In this document: piece after piece, positions 16,689 through 26,101 of the stretch
How the letters are laid out: each line of letters opens with the position of its first letter
How positions within the stretch are numbered: the stretch's first letter is position 1
NCBI GenBank assembly: GCA_016928075.1
Contig: JAFGLJ010000046.1
Coordinates: 1 to 64,000 of the forward strand
Origin: Bacteroidales bacterium
GTDB taxonomy: Bacteria; Bacteroidota; Bacteroidia; Bacteroidales; VadinHA17
Direction of reading: 5' to 3'
DNA: 64,000 bases
Program-made: the position numbers and the translations under genes
Notes under the pieces: model-generated
What the model was told of the DNA's origin: nothing
The model's input: the letters and a program-made list of their open reading frames with translations, nothing else
Databases searched by the model: none

Positions 16689-19127
16689 TTACAAACGTGA
16701 TCTAAGTGTATGGTAGTCAAGATAATACAGGATCTTTAGCGACAGGCTGTTTATTGCCGGGGCATCCAGCAGTGCATCAAGATTTTCCCGGAAGCTGGCA
16801 AATATTTCAGGACCTGATTGATAAACAGAATTTTTCCATACAAATTTAAGCTCTGAACCAGGCGCAAATCTCCAGGTATAGGACATATCAATATTAAAAT
16901 AATTTGTATTTATGTCGCTACCCATATCAGGAGCATCTTCTCCCAGTGAGCCATCCTCGTTTAAGACATAGTATGAAACGTAATCTGCCTTCGACCAGTA
17001 ATGCCTTATCCTTGCCTGGCAATAAGAGGATGCTGAAATGATGTAATTTATTGATAAAATATTTTCAACAGTGCCCGAGTTTCTCCTGCCAAATATTATT
17101 GATCCGGTCTGGCCTGCATATCCGATATCATTACTTTTCTTATGGTAAGTGGTGGTATGCCCAAGTTTGAATTTATTATTGAATCTGATGGAAGGGGAAA
17201 GACTTACCCTGTAGGATGACATATTATATTCTGAGAAGAATTTCTGGTATTCGGCCGATACCATAACGGATATTGCCCTGCGATTATCCGTGGCCAGGCT
17301 GGCAGTAATTGTTGCTGATGGTGGACGCGAGTAATATCTTCCTTCTTCCCTTGCTTCATAGTGATCATCTGTGCCAATCGGATTAATGTTTGACTCAAGC
17401 TGCAGTACCATGAAATTCCTGTAAGTAGTGGTCGATTCAAAATCTATATCGAGGGAACTGAATTTACGCGGAGTATGCAGCATATCATACCCCATAGATA
17501 TTCTGTTCAGGGAGTGCAGGATTTTCCCAACCGGCTCGTAAATATTATAACCAAAAGTCAAACTGTTGTTGAATTCATTATTTCTTCTCAGGTAGCCCAT
17601 ATCATTGGGATCATAATCATTGGTTATGGCTCTGTGAGTATAATAGTATCTGAATTTACCTCCGGTCTTGCCACCGGTCAATATTATTGAATGACCGAAT
17701 ATATTATCACTGTCAGAGAAATATTTCTGGCTCAGGGCGATAACAGCATTTACACTATACGTCCTGTCATGTGACAGGTATCTCATATCTGTTGCCGTCA
17801 CATTGGCCGTATAGTTATTCCCTGTTGCAGGCCTGCTCCTGAGAACATTGGTATTTGCAAGGCTCATATAGGAACCGGCACCAAGATTCTGATCAACGAC
17901 AATCATATTATAATTGGTTAACGGCTGTGTAACTATTTCCCTGGTATTGTTATTCTCCGTGTTTATAATCTCAGCTCTTGATTCAGCTGTAATGCCATTG
18001 AAGAAGCCTATACCAAGTCCTTTCGTTGTACGGCCCGATATCTTTGTGGCATTGATCAGTCTTACTTCTGCCGGATTAAATTCTACCTCCTCGCCTGGCT
18101 CAAGTTCATTATCAACACTATAATAACCGGTGGGTGTTGACCCTATCCTGCGTGAATAGAAAATACCTCCTTTGTTAAAGACATCGGTTCCTTCCGTAAA
18201 GAACTGTCTTCTCTCATTATACTTAACCTCGTAAGGGGTGAGATTTAATATCTGGTCATCTGATTGCACCTGTCCAAAATCAGGTATAAGTGTGGCATCA
18301 AGAGTAAATGCATCATTAAGGCCAACTTTCAGGTCAGCTCCGCCATGAAAGGCATTATTCCATTCTTCCTCTCCCGCTTGCTTTTCAATATAAGCTGATA
18401 TATAAGGAGTTACTGAAATACGTGGCGGTGATTTAATACTATTGATACCGGTTATTTCACCGAGATAGTTAATAGAAGTCCCGTGACTCTTATCTGCAAA
18501 ATTCCATGAAGACCATTCTCCGTATCTCTGAATATAACGCCATAGATTGAAACCCCAGGCCTCATTATTTTCTCCGGAAAACCTGAATGCTGAAAAAGGT
18601 ATTCTGATTTCTGCTATCCATCCGCTGTCAACTATCCGGGCCGCACTGTGCCATACTGCATCCCAGTCAAGGTCACGTCCCCCGGTTCCTGATGACCTGC
18701 GGATATCGGATTGTATGCCGGATGCAGTGAGTTTGAAACTATATCCATTGATACCATCATTATACGGGCCAATGTCAACATTAAAATAATCAGCGATTAT
18801 CTCCATGTCCCCATCCCTCGGTCCCATTTCAGTCCTTATGCTGTCAGGGTTGAGGTCATAGAGCATGGCGCCAATATAAATTCCTTCATTATCATAAACC
18901 ACCCTGGCTACTGTCCTCTGCCGGGACGGCAAACCGCTGTACGGTTCATATTGAATGAAATCGGTAAATGCCCCTGAATTTGTCCAGCATCTGTCATCCA
19001 GGATACCATTAATTACCGGTGGATTGTCAATTTTAACTGCGATCCCCTGTTTTTTTCCCGGCGGGGATTGAGAATATAAACATAATGCCGAGAAAGCAAA
19101 AAAATATATGGTGATAAGGTATTTCAT
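16689..19127 (-). CDS. Outer-membrane protein with CBM9-type domain and DUF5916 barrel
   Basis: 812 residues with a signal peptide (KYLITIYFFAFSALCLYSQ). Residues ~27-230 form a carbohydrate-binding family 9-like domain (PPVINGILDDRCWTNSGAF, WIAEIRIPFSAFRF). The rest matches the DUF5916 type: YNERRQFFTEGTDVFN, FYSRRIGSTP, and then alternating aromatic beta strands that look like an outer-membrane barrel, ending in an aromatic/hydrophobic strand. Known members are usually annotated only as carbohydrate-binding family 9-like; a role in uptake or surface binding of a glycan or peptide is possible but unproven. It is monocistronic and bordered by word arrays at its 3' end. Confidence 0.85.
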   Translation of the reverse strand: MKYLITIYFFAFSALCLYSQSPPGKKQGIAVKIDNPPVINGILDDRCWTNSGAFTDFIQYEPYSGLPSRQRTVARVVYDNEGIYIGAMLYDLNPDSIRTEMGPRDGDMEIIADYFNVDIGPYNDGINGYSFKLTASGIQSDIRRSSGTGGRDLDWDAVWHSAARIVDSGWIAEIRIPFSAFRFSGENNEAWGFNLWRYIQRYGEWSSWNFADKSHGTSINYLGEITGINSIKSPPRISVTPYISAYIEKQAGEEEWNNAFHGGADLKVGLNDAFTLDATLIPDFGQVQSDDQILNLTPYEVKYNERRQFFTEGTDVFNKGGIFYSRRIGSTPTGYYSVDNELEPGEEVEFNPAEVRLINATKISGRTTKGLGIGFFNGITAESRAEIINTENNNTREIVTQPLTNYNMIVVDQNLGAGSYMSLANTNVLRSRPATGNNYTANVTATDMRYLSHDRTYSVNAVIALSQKYFSDSDNIFGHSIILTGGKTGGKFRYYYTHRAITNDYDPNDMGYLRRNNEFNNSLTFGYNIYEPVGKILHSLNRISMGYDMLHTPRKFSSLDIDFESTTTYRNFMVLQLESNINPIGTDDHYEAREEGRYYSRPPSATITASLATDNRRAISVMVSAEYQKFFSEYNMSSYRVSLSPSIRFNNKFKLGHTTTYHKKSNDIGYAGQTGSIIFGRRNSGTVENILSINYIISASSYCQARIRHYWSKADYVSYYVLNEDGSLGEDAPDMGSDINTNYFNIDMSYTWRFAPGSELKFVWKNSVYQSGPEIFASFRENLDALLDAPAINSLSLKILYYLDYHTLRSRL

Positions 19128-19229
19128 TTAAAGGAGATAACCTAAATGCCCAAAGTTAACTCAAAACAAAGGGCTTCATATGACTAATCGAATGTTATTG
19201 GGCAGATAATACCTCACCAATTAAGTTGC

Positions 19230-19346
19230 TTCTGTGTAGTCTGTGCAAGCGAAAAACATCCCCATGCTCCCTGCTCCCTGCCCCCTGCCCCGTAGACAGG
19301 GGGATCATGTCTGTGTAATCTGCGAAAATCTGCGTAATCTGCGTTA
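19230..19346. repeat. CTCCCTG and TCTGCGTAA word arrays at the exporter operon's 3' end
   Basis: TCTGTGTAGTCTGTGC (about 19231-19246), then CTCCCTGCTCCCTGCCCCCT (19267-19286) continuing to 19292. Next comes TCTGTGTAATCTGCG with three further ATCTGCG-like words (19310-19346). The last GCGTTAA supplies the stop codon of the permease gene on the minus strand, so the array ends exactly at the coding end. Confidence 0.65.
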
Positions 19347-20462
19347 AACGGTTTTACGGTAACGCCAGATGGCCAGAGAAATAGTGCCAATGCCTATAAG
19401 TATAATTCCCCTGATATCGGGAAGGACATCGCTGAATCCTGATCCCTTGAGCATGACCATCCGTATAACCCTCATGAAATAAGCAGCGGGATTAATGATG
19501 TTGAACTGCTGTGCCCAGAGGGGCATGCTCTCGGCAGGGGTGAAAATACCGCTCATCAGGATAAAGATCATAAGTATGAAAAATACAACAAACAGGTATT
19601 GTTGCTGGGTGGACGAGAGGGTTGACAGGAATAACGCAAGGCCGAGTACGGCTACAAGGTAAAGAGCCGCGAAAAGGAAAAGCAGGGCAATGCTGCCATT
19701 GAAGGGGATATTGAAAAGGATTTTCCCGATTAATAAGCCAAAAGCAAGATCAATAAGACCGATTATAAGGAAGGGTATCAGCTTAGCAGTGATAAACTGG
19801 TATTTCCTGATAGGTGTCACATTGAGTTGCTCAATGGTGCCCATCTCCTTTTCCCTGACCACGTTCAGCCCGGCAAGAAGAAGGCCTATGGCCGTGACGA
19901 GTATTACCAGTATGCCCGGTAGCATGTAGTATTTATAGTTAAGAGACGGGTTGTACCAGAAACGGTTGGTCGTTTCAATAAAGGACATCCTGGCAGGTGT
20001 TCCTGTTTGCAGGTTTTGCACCATCAGCTCTGCGTTATAATCCTGCAATATACCCCTCATATAAGCCCATGCAAGCTGCGCCGACGTGGCATTTATTGCA
20101 TTTACAGCAACCATTATCTTATCATTGCCTTCCCGGGTAACATTCCTGCCAAAATTTTCGGGTATGTGCAATACCATGTCGCATTTATCACTATGCAGCA
20201 TGTCATCAGCTTCTTTCTCATTGAAGGTGGTGTGTTTCAACAGGAAGAATTCCGATCCCTGTATCCTGGAGATGAGCTGCCGGGATTCAGTCGACATATC
20301 CTTATCCACCACACAGAGCTCAATGTTCCTTATCTCGAAAGTGACAGCAGGTACCAGTATCACCATCTGCACTATCGGTATGCCGAATATTGCCCTGGCA
20401 AGGAAGGTGTTCCTGAATATCTGTATGAATTCTTTTCTTATGAGGTATAATATTGTTCTCAT
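19344..20462 (-). CDS. ABC-2 type exporter permease (YhhJ/YbhR-like)
   Basis: 372 residues. One N-terminal membrane segment (FLARAIFGIPIVQMVILVPA) is followed by a ~130-residue extracytoplasmic domain and five C-terminal segments; the motif NVVREKEMGTIEQLNVTPIR is the cytoplasmic coupling loop of ABC-2 permeases. It is the last gene of the tetR-tolC-hlyD-ABC-ABC-permease-permease operon and starts one base after the other permease ends. The two related permeases probably form the heterodimeric channel of a drug or lipid exporter. Substrate unknown. The stop codon lies within a TCTGCGTTAA repeat word. Confidence 0.9.
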   Translation of the reverse strand: MRTILYLIRKEFIQIFRNTFLARAIFGIPIVQMVILVPAVTFEIRNIELCVVDKDMSTESRQLISRIQGSEFFLLKHTTFNEKEADDMLHSDKCDMVLHIPENFGRNVTREGNDKIMVAVNAINATSAQLAWAYMRGILQDYNAELMVQNLQTGTPARMSFIETTNRFWYNPSLNYKYYMLPGILVILVTAIGLLLAGLNVVREKEMGTIEQLNVTPIRKYQFITAKLIPFLIIGLIDLAFGLLIGKILFNIPFNGSIALLFLFAALYLVAVLGLALFLSTLSSTQQQYLFVVFFILMIFILMSGIFTPAESMPLWAQQFNIINPAAYFMRVIRMVMLKGSGFSDVLPDIRGIILIGIGTISLAIWRYRKTV

Positions 20463-20463
20463 C

Positions 20464-21573
20464 TTATTCCAGCCGTTTCTTAAAAGTCATGGTGCTTATT
20501 ATTATGAAGACAAGAGTCATGAATATCAGTATCAGTGTTTCTTTCCAGACAAAGGTGAAGCCTGTGCCCTTTATCATTATATCCTTTACAATTATTATGA
20601 ACCAGCGTGGAGGTATAACAGGGCTTAAGACTCTGTATATCCATGGCATATATTCAACGGGGAATATGAAGCCCGATAAAATGATCGTAGGCAGCATAAG
20701 TCCCAGGAGGGAAATGAATATTGCCTGCTGCATTGTTTTTGAAAGCGTGGAGATCATTATACCAAGGGACAGGCCAAGCATTATATAAAGCATACTTTCA
20801 AGCATCAACAGTACAAGGCTTCCTTTTATGGGGATATCAAACACCAGCCAGGAAAGGAAAAGAACCACAATGACATCAATAAGCGACAGTATGAAGTAAG
20901 GTGTTACCTTACCGAGTATTATCTGTAATGGTTTCAGAGGGCTTACCAATAGCACTTCCATTGTCCCGAATTCCTTTTCACGTGTTATTGCCACGGAGGT
21001 CATAAGGGCGCAGATAAGAACCAGTATAATTGTCATCACACCCGGAACAAACATATACTGGCTTTCCAGGTTAGGATTGTAATACATCTTGACTTCAGGT
21101 TCAACAGCTATAAAACTGCCAGCCTCCACCTTATTAAGGTCTGTCATATAATCATTGATAATAGCCCGGGTATAGCTGGTGACCAGGTTTGCCACATTCG
21201 GCTCTGATCCGTCGGCTATTATTTCAATACGCGCCGATCCTTCGGAGAGCAGTCTTTTACCAAAGCCGTTTTCAAATATCAGCACAGCCTTTATATCGCC
21301 TTTCTTAAATGCCCTGTCAATATGGTCTCCTGAAACCAGGTTCTCTTTCAGGATAAAGAATTCAGATGATTCAAGTCTGGATACCAGGCCTGTGCTTATT
21401 TCATCCTTTGACTGGTCGAGGACTGCAATACCGGCATTCTTGATATCTGTTCTCACCGCATAGCCAAAAATAAGAATCTGGGCGGCGGGGATACCAAAAA
21501 GGATAATAAGGGTACGGACATCCCTGAAAATATGCATAAACTCCTTTTTGACAAAACCGAAAAATCTTTTCAT
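20464..21573 (-). CDS. ABC-2 type exporter permease (YbhS-like)
   Basis: 369 residues. Same layout as the downstream permease: N-terminal segment (LIILFGIPAAQILIFGYAV), a periplasmic domain of about 140 residues, then five membrane segments with the coupling loop AITREKEFGTMEVLLVSPLK. Paralogous to its neighbour, and the pair is expected to make the membrane channel powered by the two upstream ATPases. The ATG overlaps the stop of the preceding ATPase gene by 4 bases, which implies translational coupling. Confidence 0.9.
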   Translation of the reverse strand: MKRFFGFVKKEFMHIFRDVRTLIILFGIPAAQILIFGYAVRTDIKNAGIAVLDQSKDEISTGLVSRLESSEFFILKENLVSGDHIDRAFKKGDIKAVLIFENGFGKRLLSEGSARIEIIADGSEPNVANLVTSYTRAIINDYMTDLNKVEAGSFIAVEPEVKMYYNPNLESQYMFVPGVMTIILVLICALMTSVAITREKEFGTMEVLLVSPLKPLQIILGKVTPYFILSLIDVIVVLFLSWLVFDIPIKGSLVLLMLESMLYIMLGLSLGIMISTLSKTMQQAIFISLLGLMLPTIILSGFIFPVEYMPWIYRVLSPVIPPRWFIIIVKDIMIKGTGFTFVWKETLILIFMTLVFIIISTMTFKKRLE

Positions 21574-22316
21574 CCTGTTTTATTATTTGACGGCCTGGCA
21601 ATTTTCACAAATACATCCTGGACTGTAGCGCACCGGTATTTATCTTTCAATCCGGCAGGACTGTCAATGTCCACTATCCTTCCTTCGCTCATTATGCTCA
21701 CACGGTCGCAATATTCAGCTTCGTCCATGTAATGCGTGGTAACAAATACCGTGATACCATCTGCCGAGGCTTTATATATCATTTCCCAGAACTGCCTCCG
21801 GGTAATAGGATCGACACCACCGGTTGGCTCATCCAGGAACACAATGTCGGGATCGTGCAATATTGCCACGGCAAATGCGAGCTTCTGTCTCATGCCAAGC
21901 GGAAGATCCCCGATTATACGTTTACGGTAAGCAGTGAAATCCATAGATTCAAGCAATTCGGTTGTTTTGCCCTCTATCAGCTTTTTCGGCAGGCCATAGA
22001 TACCTCCATAGAGCATAATGTTCTCGGCAACAGTGAGGTCCTCGTAAAGGGAAAACTTCTGGCACATATATCCGATATGTCTTTTCACCCTTTCAGCGTG
22101 ACGGTATATGTCAAAACCTGCCACTCTGACATCGCCCGAAGTTGGCTTTGAAAGACCGGAGAGTATCCTCAGGGTTGTGGTTTTACCGGCACCATTTGCA
22201 CCCAGGAAGCCGAAAATCTCTCCCCTGTAAACATCGAAAGTGAGGTTATCATTGGCAACGAACGAACCAAATTTCTTAACAAGGTCTTTGACTTCTATTA
22301 CCTTTTCATTTATCAT
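21570..22316 (-). CDS. ABC exporter ATP-binding protein (second half of YbhF/RbbA type)
   Basis: 248 residues, one nucleotide-binding domain. Walker A GANGAGKTT, Q-loop YMCQKFSLYEDLTV, signature LPLGMRQKLAF instead of LSGGQ, Walker B DIVFLDEPTGGVDP, and switch His in TTHYMDEAEYCD. The LPLG-type signature is what I recall from the second ATPase of the double-ATPase exporters YbhF and RbbA. It overlaps the other ATPase gene by 11 bases and the permease by 4. Together the two ATPases and two permeases form the inner-membrane part of the exporter. Confidence 0.92.
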   Translation of the reverse strand: MINEKVIEVKDLVKKFGSFVANDNLTFDVYRGEIFGFLGANGAGKTTTLRILSGLSKPTSGDVRVAGFDIYRHAERVKRHIGYMCQKFSLYEDLTVAENIMLYGGIYGLPKKLIEGKTTELLESMDFTAYRKRIIGDLPLGMRQKLAFAVAILHDPDIVFLDEPTGGVDPITRRQFWEMIYKASADGITVFVTTHYMDEAEYCDRVSIMSEGRIVDIDSPAGLKDKYRCATVQDVFVKIARPSNNKTG

Positions 22317-23220
22317 TTTCTGATACAGTCATTAGTTCAAGGAAAACATCTTCAATTCCCGGTTCAATTTCTTTAATCCTGAGGTCCTGGTGTCCTGCTT
22401 TTTCTAGTTTCCCGGCTATTGTGCTGTCGAACCTGTCACCTGTAAAAGTTATATGAACAGAATCTCCGAAAGGGTTAACACTTTCAACAGAAGGATCACA
22501 CCTGAGGTCCTGTATCAGTTTGTATTTATCTTTGCCGCTTACGGCATACATTTTTTTACCGAAGCCTGCAATAATTGTAGCAGGCTTATCTATATCGAGT
22601 ATACGCCCTTTCTGTATAAGTGCCACCCTGTCGCATAAGATTGCCTCGTCCATGTAAGGTGTTGAAACGAGTATGGTTATGCCTTCTTTCTGCAGTGCCT
22701 TGAGCATTTCCCAGAATTCGGCCCTCGAAACTGCATCCACCCCTGTTGTTGGTTCATCAAGTACAATAAGATCCGGGGCGTGGATCAGGGCGCAACAAAG
22801 GGCAAGTTTTTGCTTCATGCCCCCTGATAATTTACCGGCAGGCCTTTTCCTGAAAGGCTCTATGTGTGAATAGATATTCTTTATCAGGTGATAATTTTGT
22901 TTTACAGTTGTTCCGAACACCGTGGCGTAGAAATTCAGGTTCTCTTCAACTGAAAGGTCCTGGTAAAGGCTGAACCTTCCGGGCATATAACCAATATTTC
23001 GTCTCAGCAGAAGGTAATCATTTATTGTGTCATGGCCCATGACGGTCATCGTTCCGGTGTCAGGGAGCAGGAGGGTGGTGACAATCCTGAAAAATGTGGT
23101 CTTTCCTGCCCCGTCCGGACCTATCAGTCCGAAGAGTTCAGATTTTCCTATGTTAAGTGTTACTCCGTCAAGAGCTGTTATACTGCCAAATTTTTTTGAT
23201 ATGTTATCTGAGGTAATCAT
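22306..23220 (-). CDS. ABC exporter ATP-binding protein (first half of YbhF/RbbA type)
   Basis: 304 residues. Walker A GPDGAGKTTF, Q-loop YMPGRFSLYQDLSVEENL, canonical signature KLSGGMKQKLAL, Walker B DLIVLDEPTTGVDA, and STPYMDEAILCD, where the usual switch His is Pro-Tyr context. A ~75-residue C-terminal extension (KDKYKLIQDLRCD onward) follows the ATPase. It has the ATPase pattern of the first half of YbhF/RbbA, here as a separate gene whose end overlaps the second ATPase gene by 11 bases. It starts 6 bases after the hlyD-type gene. Confidence 0.92.
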   Translation of the reverse strand: MITSDNISKKFGSITALDGVTLNIGKSELFGLIGPDGAGKTTFFRIVTTLLLPDTGTMTVMGHDTINDYLLLRRNIGYMPGRFSLYQDLSVEENLNFYATVFGTTVKQNYHLIKNIYSHIEPFRKRPAGKLSGGMKQKLALCCALIHAPDLIVLDEPTTGVDAVSRAEFWEMLKALQKEGITILVSTPYMDEAILCDRVALIQKGRILDIDKPATIIAGFGKKMYAVSGKDKYKLIQDLRCDPSVESVNPFGDSVHITFTGDRFDSTIAGKLEKAGHQDLRIKEIEPGIEDVFLELMTVSENDK

Positions 23221-23226
23221 TTTTTG

Positions 23227-24117
23227 TCAGTTGGTAAAATCAAAGAATGCTTCAGCAGGCATACCGTTTTTAAGAGTACCGTCATTTCCCACCAGTATTT
23301 TAACAGCATAAACCATATGCACCCTTTCTTCCTTTGTCTGGATTATTTTTGGTGTAAATTCCGCCCTGTCTGAAATATGTATTACCCTGCCGGTAAAATC
23401 GGCATATTCTTTTTCACCCCTGTCAATTCTTATCTTGCATTCCTGTCCGAGTTTGACCTGTCCCAGCTGGGCCCCGCTTATATATACTTTAATTTCCATA
23501 TTGACCAGGTCAGCGATTTTTACAAGAGGCTTACCGGCAGAGGTAATCTCACCTGCTTCGGCATATTTCTCAAGCACCGTTCCGCCTGCAGGACTTTTAA
23601 CATAACACCTGTCAATCTGTTCATGAAGCAATGCTTCCCTGGAGTCGAAGACATTCAACTCACTTATCACCGACGCTTTCTGGATATTATTTGCCTCTTT
23701 TTGTTTTTCCAGGACCTCCATCTGACCCGTAAGATCATCGAGCTGTTTTTGTGTTGCAGCCTTATCGCGAAGCATACTTTCCACCCTTTCAACATTCACC
23801 TTCAGGTTTTTTATCTGCTGGTCAATGATTTTATTCTGTGCATCAAGGGTGGTTAGTTTTGTTCTAACGCTATTACGGCTTGCCTCCAGTTCAGCCAGCT
23901 GTAATTTCAAAAAAGAGGTGTCGGTTACGGCTATGAGATCACCACTGTCCAATACATCACCCTGTTGTACAGGCATGGAGAGAATCCTGCCACTGGTCTC
24001 GGAAGAAACCAGTATCTCCCGGGATTCAAAATTCCCCCATGCATCGGGTTCATTATTACCGCCCATGCAGGAGGCTAACATAACAATAAGGATGACCAGG
24101 TATACTAAATTTCTCAT
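23227..24117 (-). CDS. HlyD-family periplasmic adaptor lipoprotein
   Basis: 296 residues. Lipoprotein signal with LASC lipobox (Cys17). Membrane-fusion-protein order: first half of the lipoyl/barrel-sandwich domain (RILSMPVQQGDVLDSGDLIAV), a long coiled-coil hairpin (about 65-150), second half (RCYVKSPAGGTVLEKYAEAG), then beta-barrel domain (VYISGAQLGQVKLGQECKI). It bridges the inner-membrane ABC exporter to the TolC channel. Third gene of the operon, 17 bases behind tolC and 6 before the ATPase. Confidence 0.92.
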   Translation of the reverse strand: MRNLVYLVILIVMLASCMGGNNEPDAWGNFESREILVSSETSGRILSMPVQQGDVLDSGDLIAVTDTSFLKLQLAELEASRNSVRTKLTTLDAQNKIIDQQIKNLKVNVERVESMLRDKAATQKQLDDLTGQMEVLEKQKEANNIQKASVISELNVFDSREALLHEQIDRCYVKSPAGGTVLEKYAEAGEITSAGKPLVKIADLVNMEIKVYISGAQLGQVKLGQECKIRIDRGEKEYADFTGRVIHISDRAEFTPKIIQTKEERVHMVYAVKILVGNDGTLKNGMPAEAFFDFTN

Positions 24118-24134
24118 TTTAATGATATTTATGA

Positions 24135-25433
24135 TTATTCAATTTCTTTTCCTGCGATATTAAGGTATTCAACCTGTGCCTTGGCCAGGTTTACTGCATG
24201 AATTTCACGGGTTATAACAGCCTGTTTCTCCTTATTCCATTCAGCCAGGTATTCAGAAGCTGTAATAGTGCCGTTATTATACCGGGAAAGCGCTGTATTA
24301 CGCACATTTTTAAGGGTTGATATCAGTTCTTTATCGCTTGCCAGAGCTGACTCAAGGCTTATAATCTCGGCATATTTCATTTTGAGAGCTCTATTGAAAT
24401 TATCTGCCAGGTCTTTCTTATGATCACTGATAATTGATTTGTTAATATCAATAATCTGCTGTTGCCTGTTGCTCTTCTTCCAGTCAATGATATTCCATTT
24501 TATTCCGGCACCTATAATATAGTATGGACCGAATGTATCTGAAAAGAAATCATTGCCCGGTGGTTTTCCATAACCGAGGGTTGCAAATGCAAATGCTTTC
24601 GGCATCCTTTCACTCTTAATTATTGCTTTGTTTGCCTCCAGCTGTTGTTTTTTAAGTTCCAGGACATTCAGTTCAGGGCGTGAAAGACTATCACTTCTGC
24701 TGATAACAGGATCGGGAACAATGGCCTCAGTGTCAATGTTAATTTCCATTCCGGTAAGATCGGAAAGAACAACAGCTGTTGAGTTTATATGTATCTCGGT
24801 TTCGGCAATTTGTTGTTCAAGCTTTATTTTTTCTGCCTTCAGGACATCCCTGTCTGAGGGTAGAAGGACTCCGTTACGTATTCCTGATTCCAGGCTGAGA
24901 ATCTGCTCCGTGATGGTTTGAAGGTATATATTTAGCTGCTCCTTCTGTTTGTGAAGCAGTATAAATGTAAAATAATATTTATTCACCTGCTCCCTGGTTT
25001 TGTAAAGTTCTGCCTCAACTTCTTTCTTACTTACTTCAAGGCCGGCATCTTCCAGTAGTCGATTACCTTTTATTACACCACCGTCATAAATAACCTGGTT
25101 TATATCAATTGTCAACCTGTATTGATCATGGGGCATTACAGGGATATTCTCGGTTATACCGGGTACGGGTATTGATTCAAATGCCTCACTCATATCCACA
25201 ACATCTGAGTTGTACAAAGCATTGGCCCCCGCTTCAATTGAAGGATACCATGAAGAACTCAGGTTATCCTGCTTCAGCTGCCACAGGTTCTGGTGCATCT
25301 GCTTTTCACCTGCCCGGGGATGATTCCTGGCAGCATTCTCGTAGCATAAATCCAGTGTTATAATATCCTGGGCTGATACCAAAAAGCTGCAGGTCATTGT
25401 CATGATAATTAAAATCAGGATATGTTTTTTCAT
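24135..25433 (-). CDS. TolC-family outer-membrane efflux channel
   Basis: 432 residues. Signal peptide (KKHILILIIMTMTCSFLVSAQ), then the two-fold TolC repeat: long helices with LDLCYENAARNHPRAGEKQM near the start and GAGIKWNIIDWKKSNRQQQI at the start of the second repeat, and ALSRYNNGTITASEYLAEWN near the end. It forms the trimeric outer-membrane exit duct for the exporter encoded downstream. The ATG overlaps the stop of tetR by 4 bases. Confidence 0.92.
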   Translation of the reverse strand: MKKHILILIIMTMTCSFLVSAQDIITLDLCYENAARNHPRAGEKQMHQNLWQLKQDNLSSSWYPSIEAGANALYNSDVVDMSEAFESIPVPGITENIPVMPHDQYRLTIDINQVIYDGGVIKGNRLLEDAGLEVSKKEVEAELYKTREQVNKYYFTFILLHKQKEQLNIYLQTITEQILSLESGIRNGVLLPSDRDVLKAEKIKLEQQIAETEIHINSTAVVLSDLTGMEINIDTEAIVPDPVISRSDSLSRPELNVLELKKQQLEANKAIIKSERMPKAFAFATLGYGKPPGNDFFSDTFGPYYIIGAGIKWNIIDWKKSNRQQQIIDINKSIISDHKKDLADNFNRALKMKYAEIISLESALASDKELISTLKNVRNTALSRYNNGTITASEYLAEWNKEKQAVITREIHAVNLAKAQVEYLNIAGKEIE

Positions 25434-26059
25434 TGCTTTTCATTGTTTTTTGATTCAACATTGTATTGTTTGAGGGCACTGATAATAAAATCAGGAGCAA
25501 CCTGCATTCTTTCCTTAATGAACTGATTATACTCAATTCCTGCCTGTTCCAGTATTCCTTTGAGTATTGGCTTTGCAGCTATAGGGAAAACAGACAGGGA
25601 AACTATGCTTACCATGAGATGGGGTATTGCCTCTTCGGGCAGGTTGGCTGAAACATCAGATGATATTTTGGTTTTTATATTACTGATATTAATCTTGCTG
25701 AGAAATTTTTCCAGCAGCCTGGGGTTGCGGCTTATCTCTGCAAGTATGAACATAGGTAACCTGGGATTCTTTTGAAGGAAGCTTATATGTTCCTTAAAGA
25801 AATACCTTATTTTCTCCTCAAAAGGCATATCTTCTTCAAATATGCCGGAGAATTTTTTGAACACCTTATCGGCCAGCTTATCAAATACTGCCATAAACAG
25901 TTTTTCCTTGCTCCGGAAATAATAGTGCAGGAGGGCCTTGTTAATCTTTGCCCTGTCTGCGATATCCTGCATTCGGGCAGCCGCCAGACCCTTCTCCTCG
26001 AATATCTCGGTAGCCGCATCAAATATTTTCGATTCGGTGTGTTTATCCGTAGGTGTCAT
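25430..26059 (-). CDS. TetR/AcrR-family regulator of the exporter operon
   Basis: 209 residues. N-terminal helix-turn-helix at about 12-55 (KIFDAATEIFEEKGLAAARM, then KINKALLHYYFRSKEKLFMAVF), followed by an all-helical ligand-binding and dimerisation domain. It is the first gene of its operon and overlaps tolC by 4 bases, so it likely represses its own operon until an exported compound binds. A palindrome fitting a TetR operator (26102-26119) lies about 43 bases upstream of its ATG. Confidence 0.93.
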   Translation of the reverse strand: MTPTDKHTESKIFDAATEIFEEKGLAAARMQDIADRAKINKALLHYYFRSKEKLFMAVFDKLADKVFKKFSGIFEEDMPFEEKIRYFFKEHISFLQKNPRLPMFILAEISRNPRLLEKFLSKINISNIKTKISSDVSANLPEEAIPHLMVSIVSLSVFPIAAKPILKGILEQAGIEYNQFIKERMQVAPDFIISALKQYNVESKNNEKQ

Positions 26060-26101
26060 TTTATTAATCTTTTGGTTTAATCAAATAGATGAACAATATG
26101 G

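Noticed and set aside
16471-16690. CRISPR array
   Set aside because: The repeats are short words of varying spacing and several types; there are no constant repeats with unique spacers and no cas genes.
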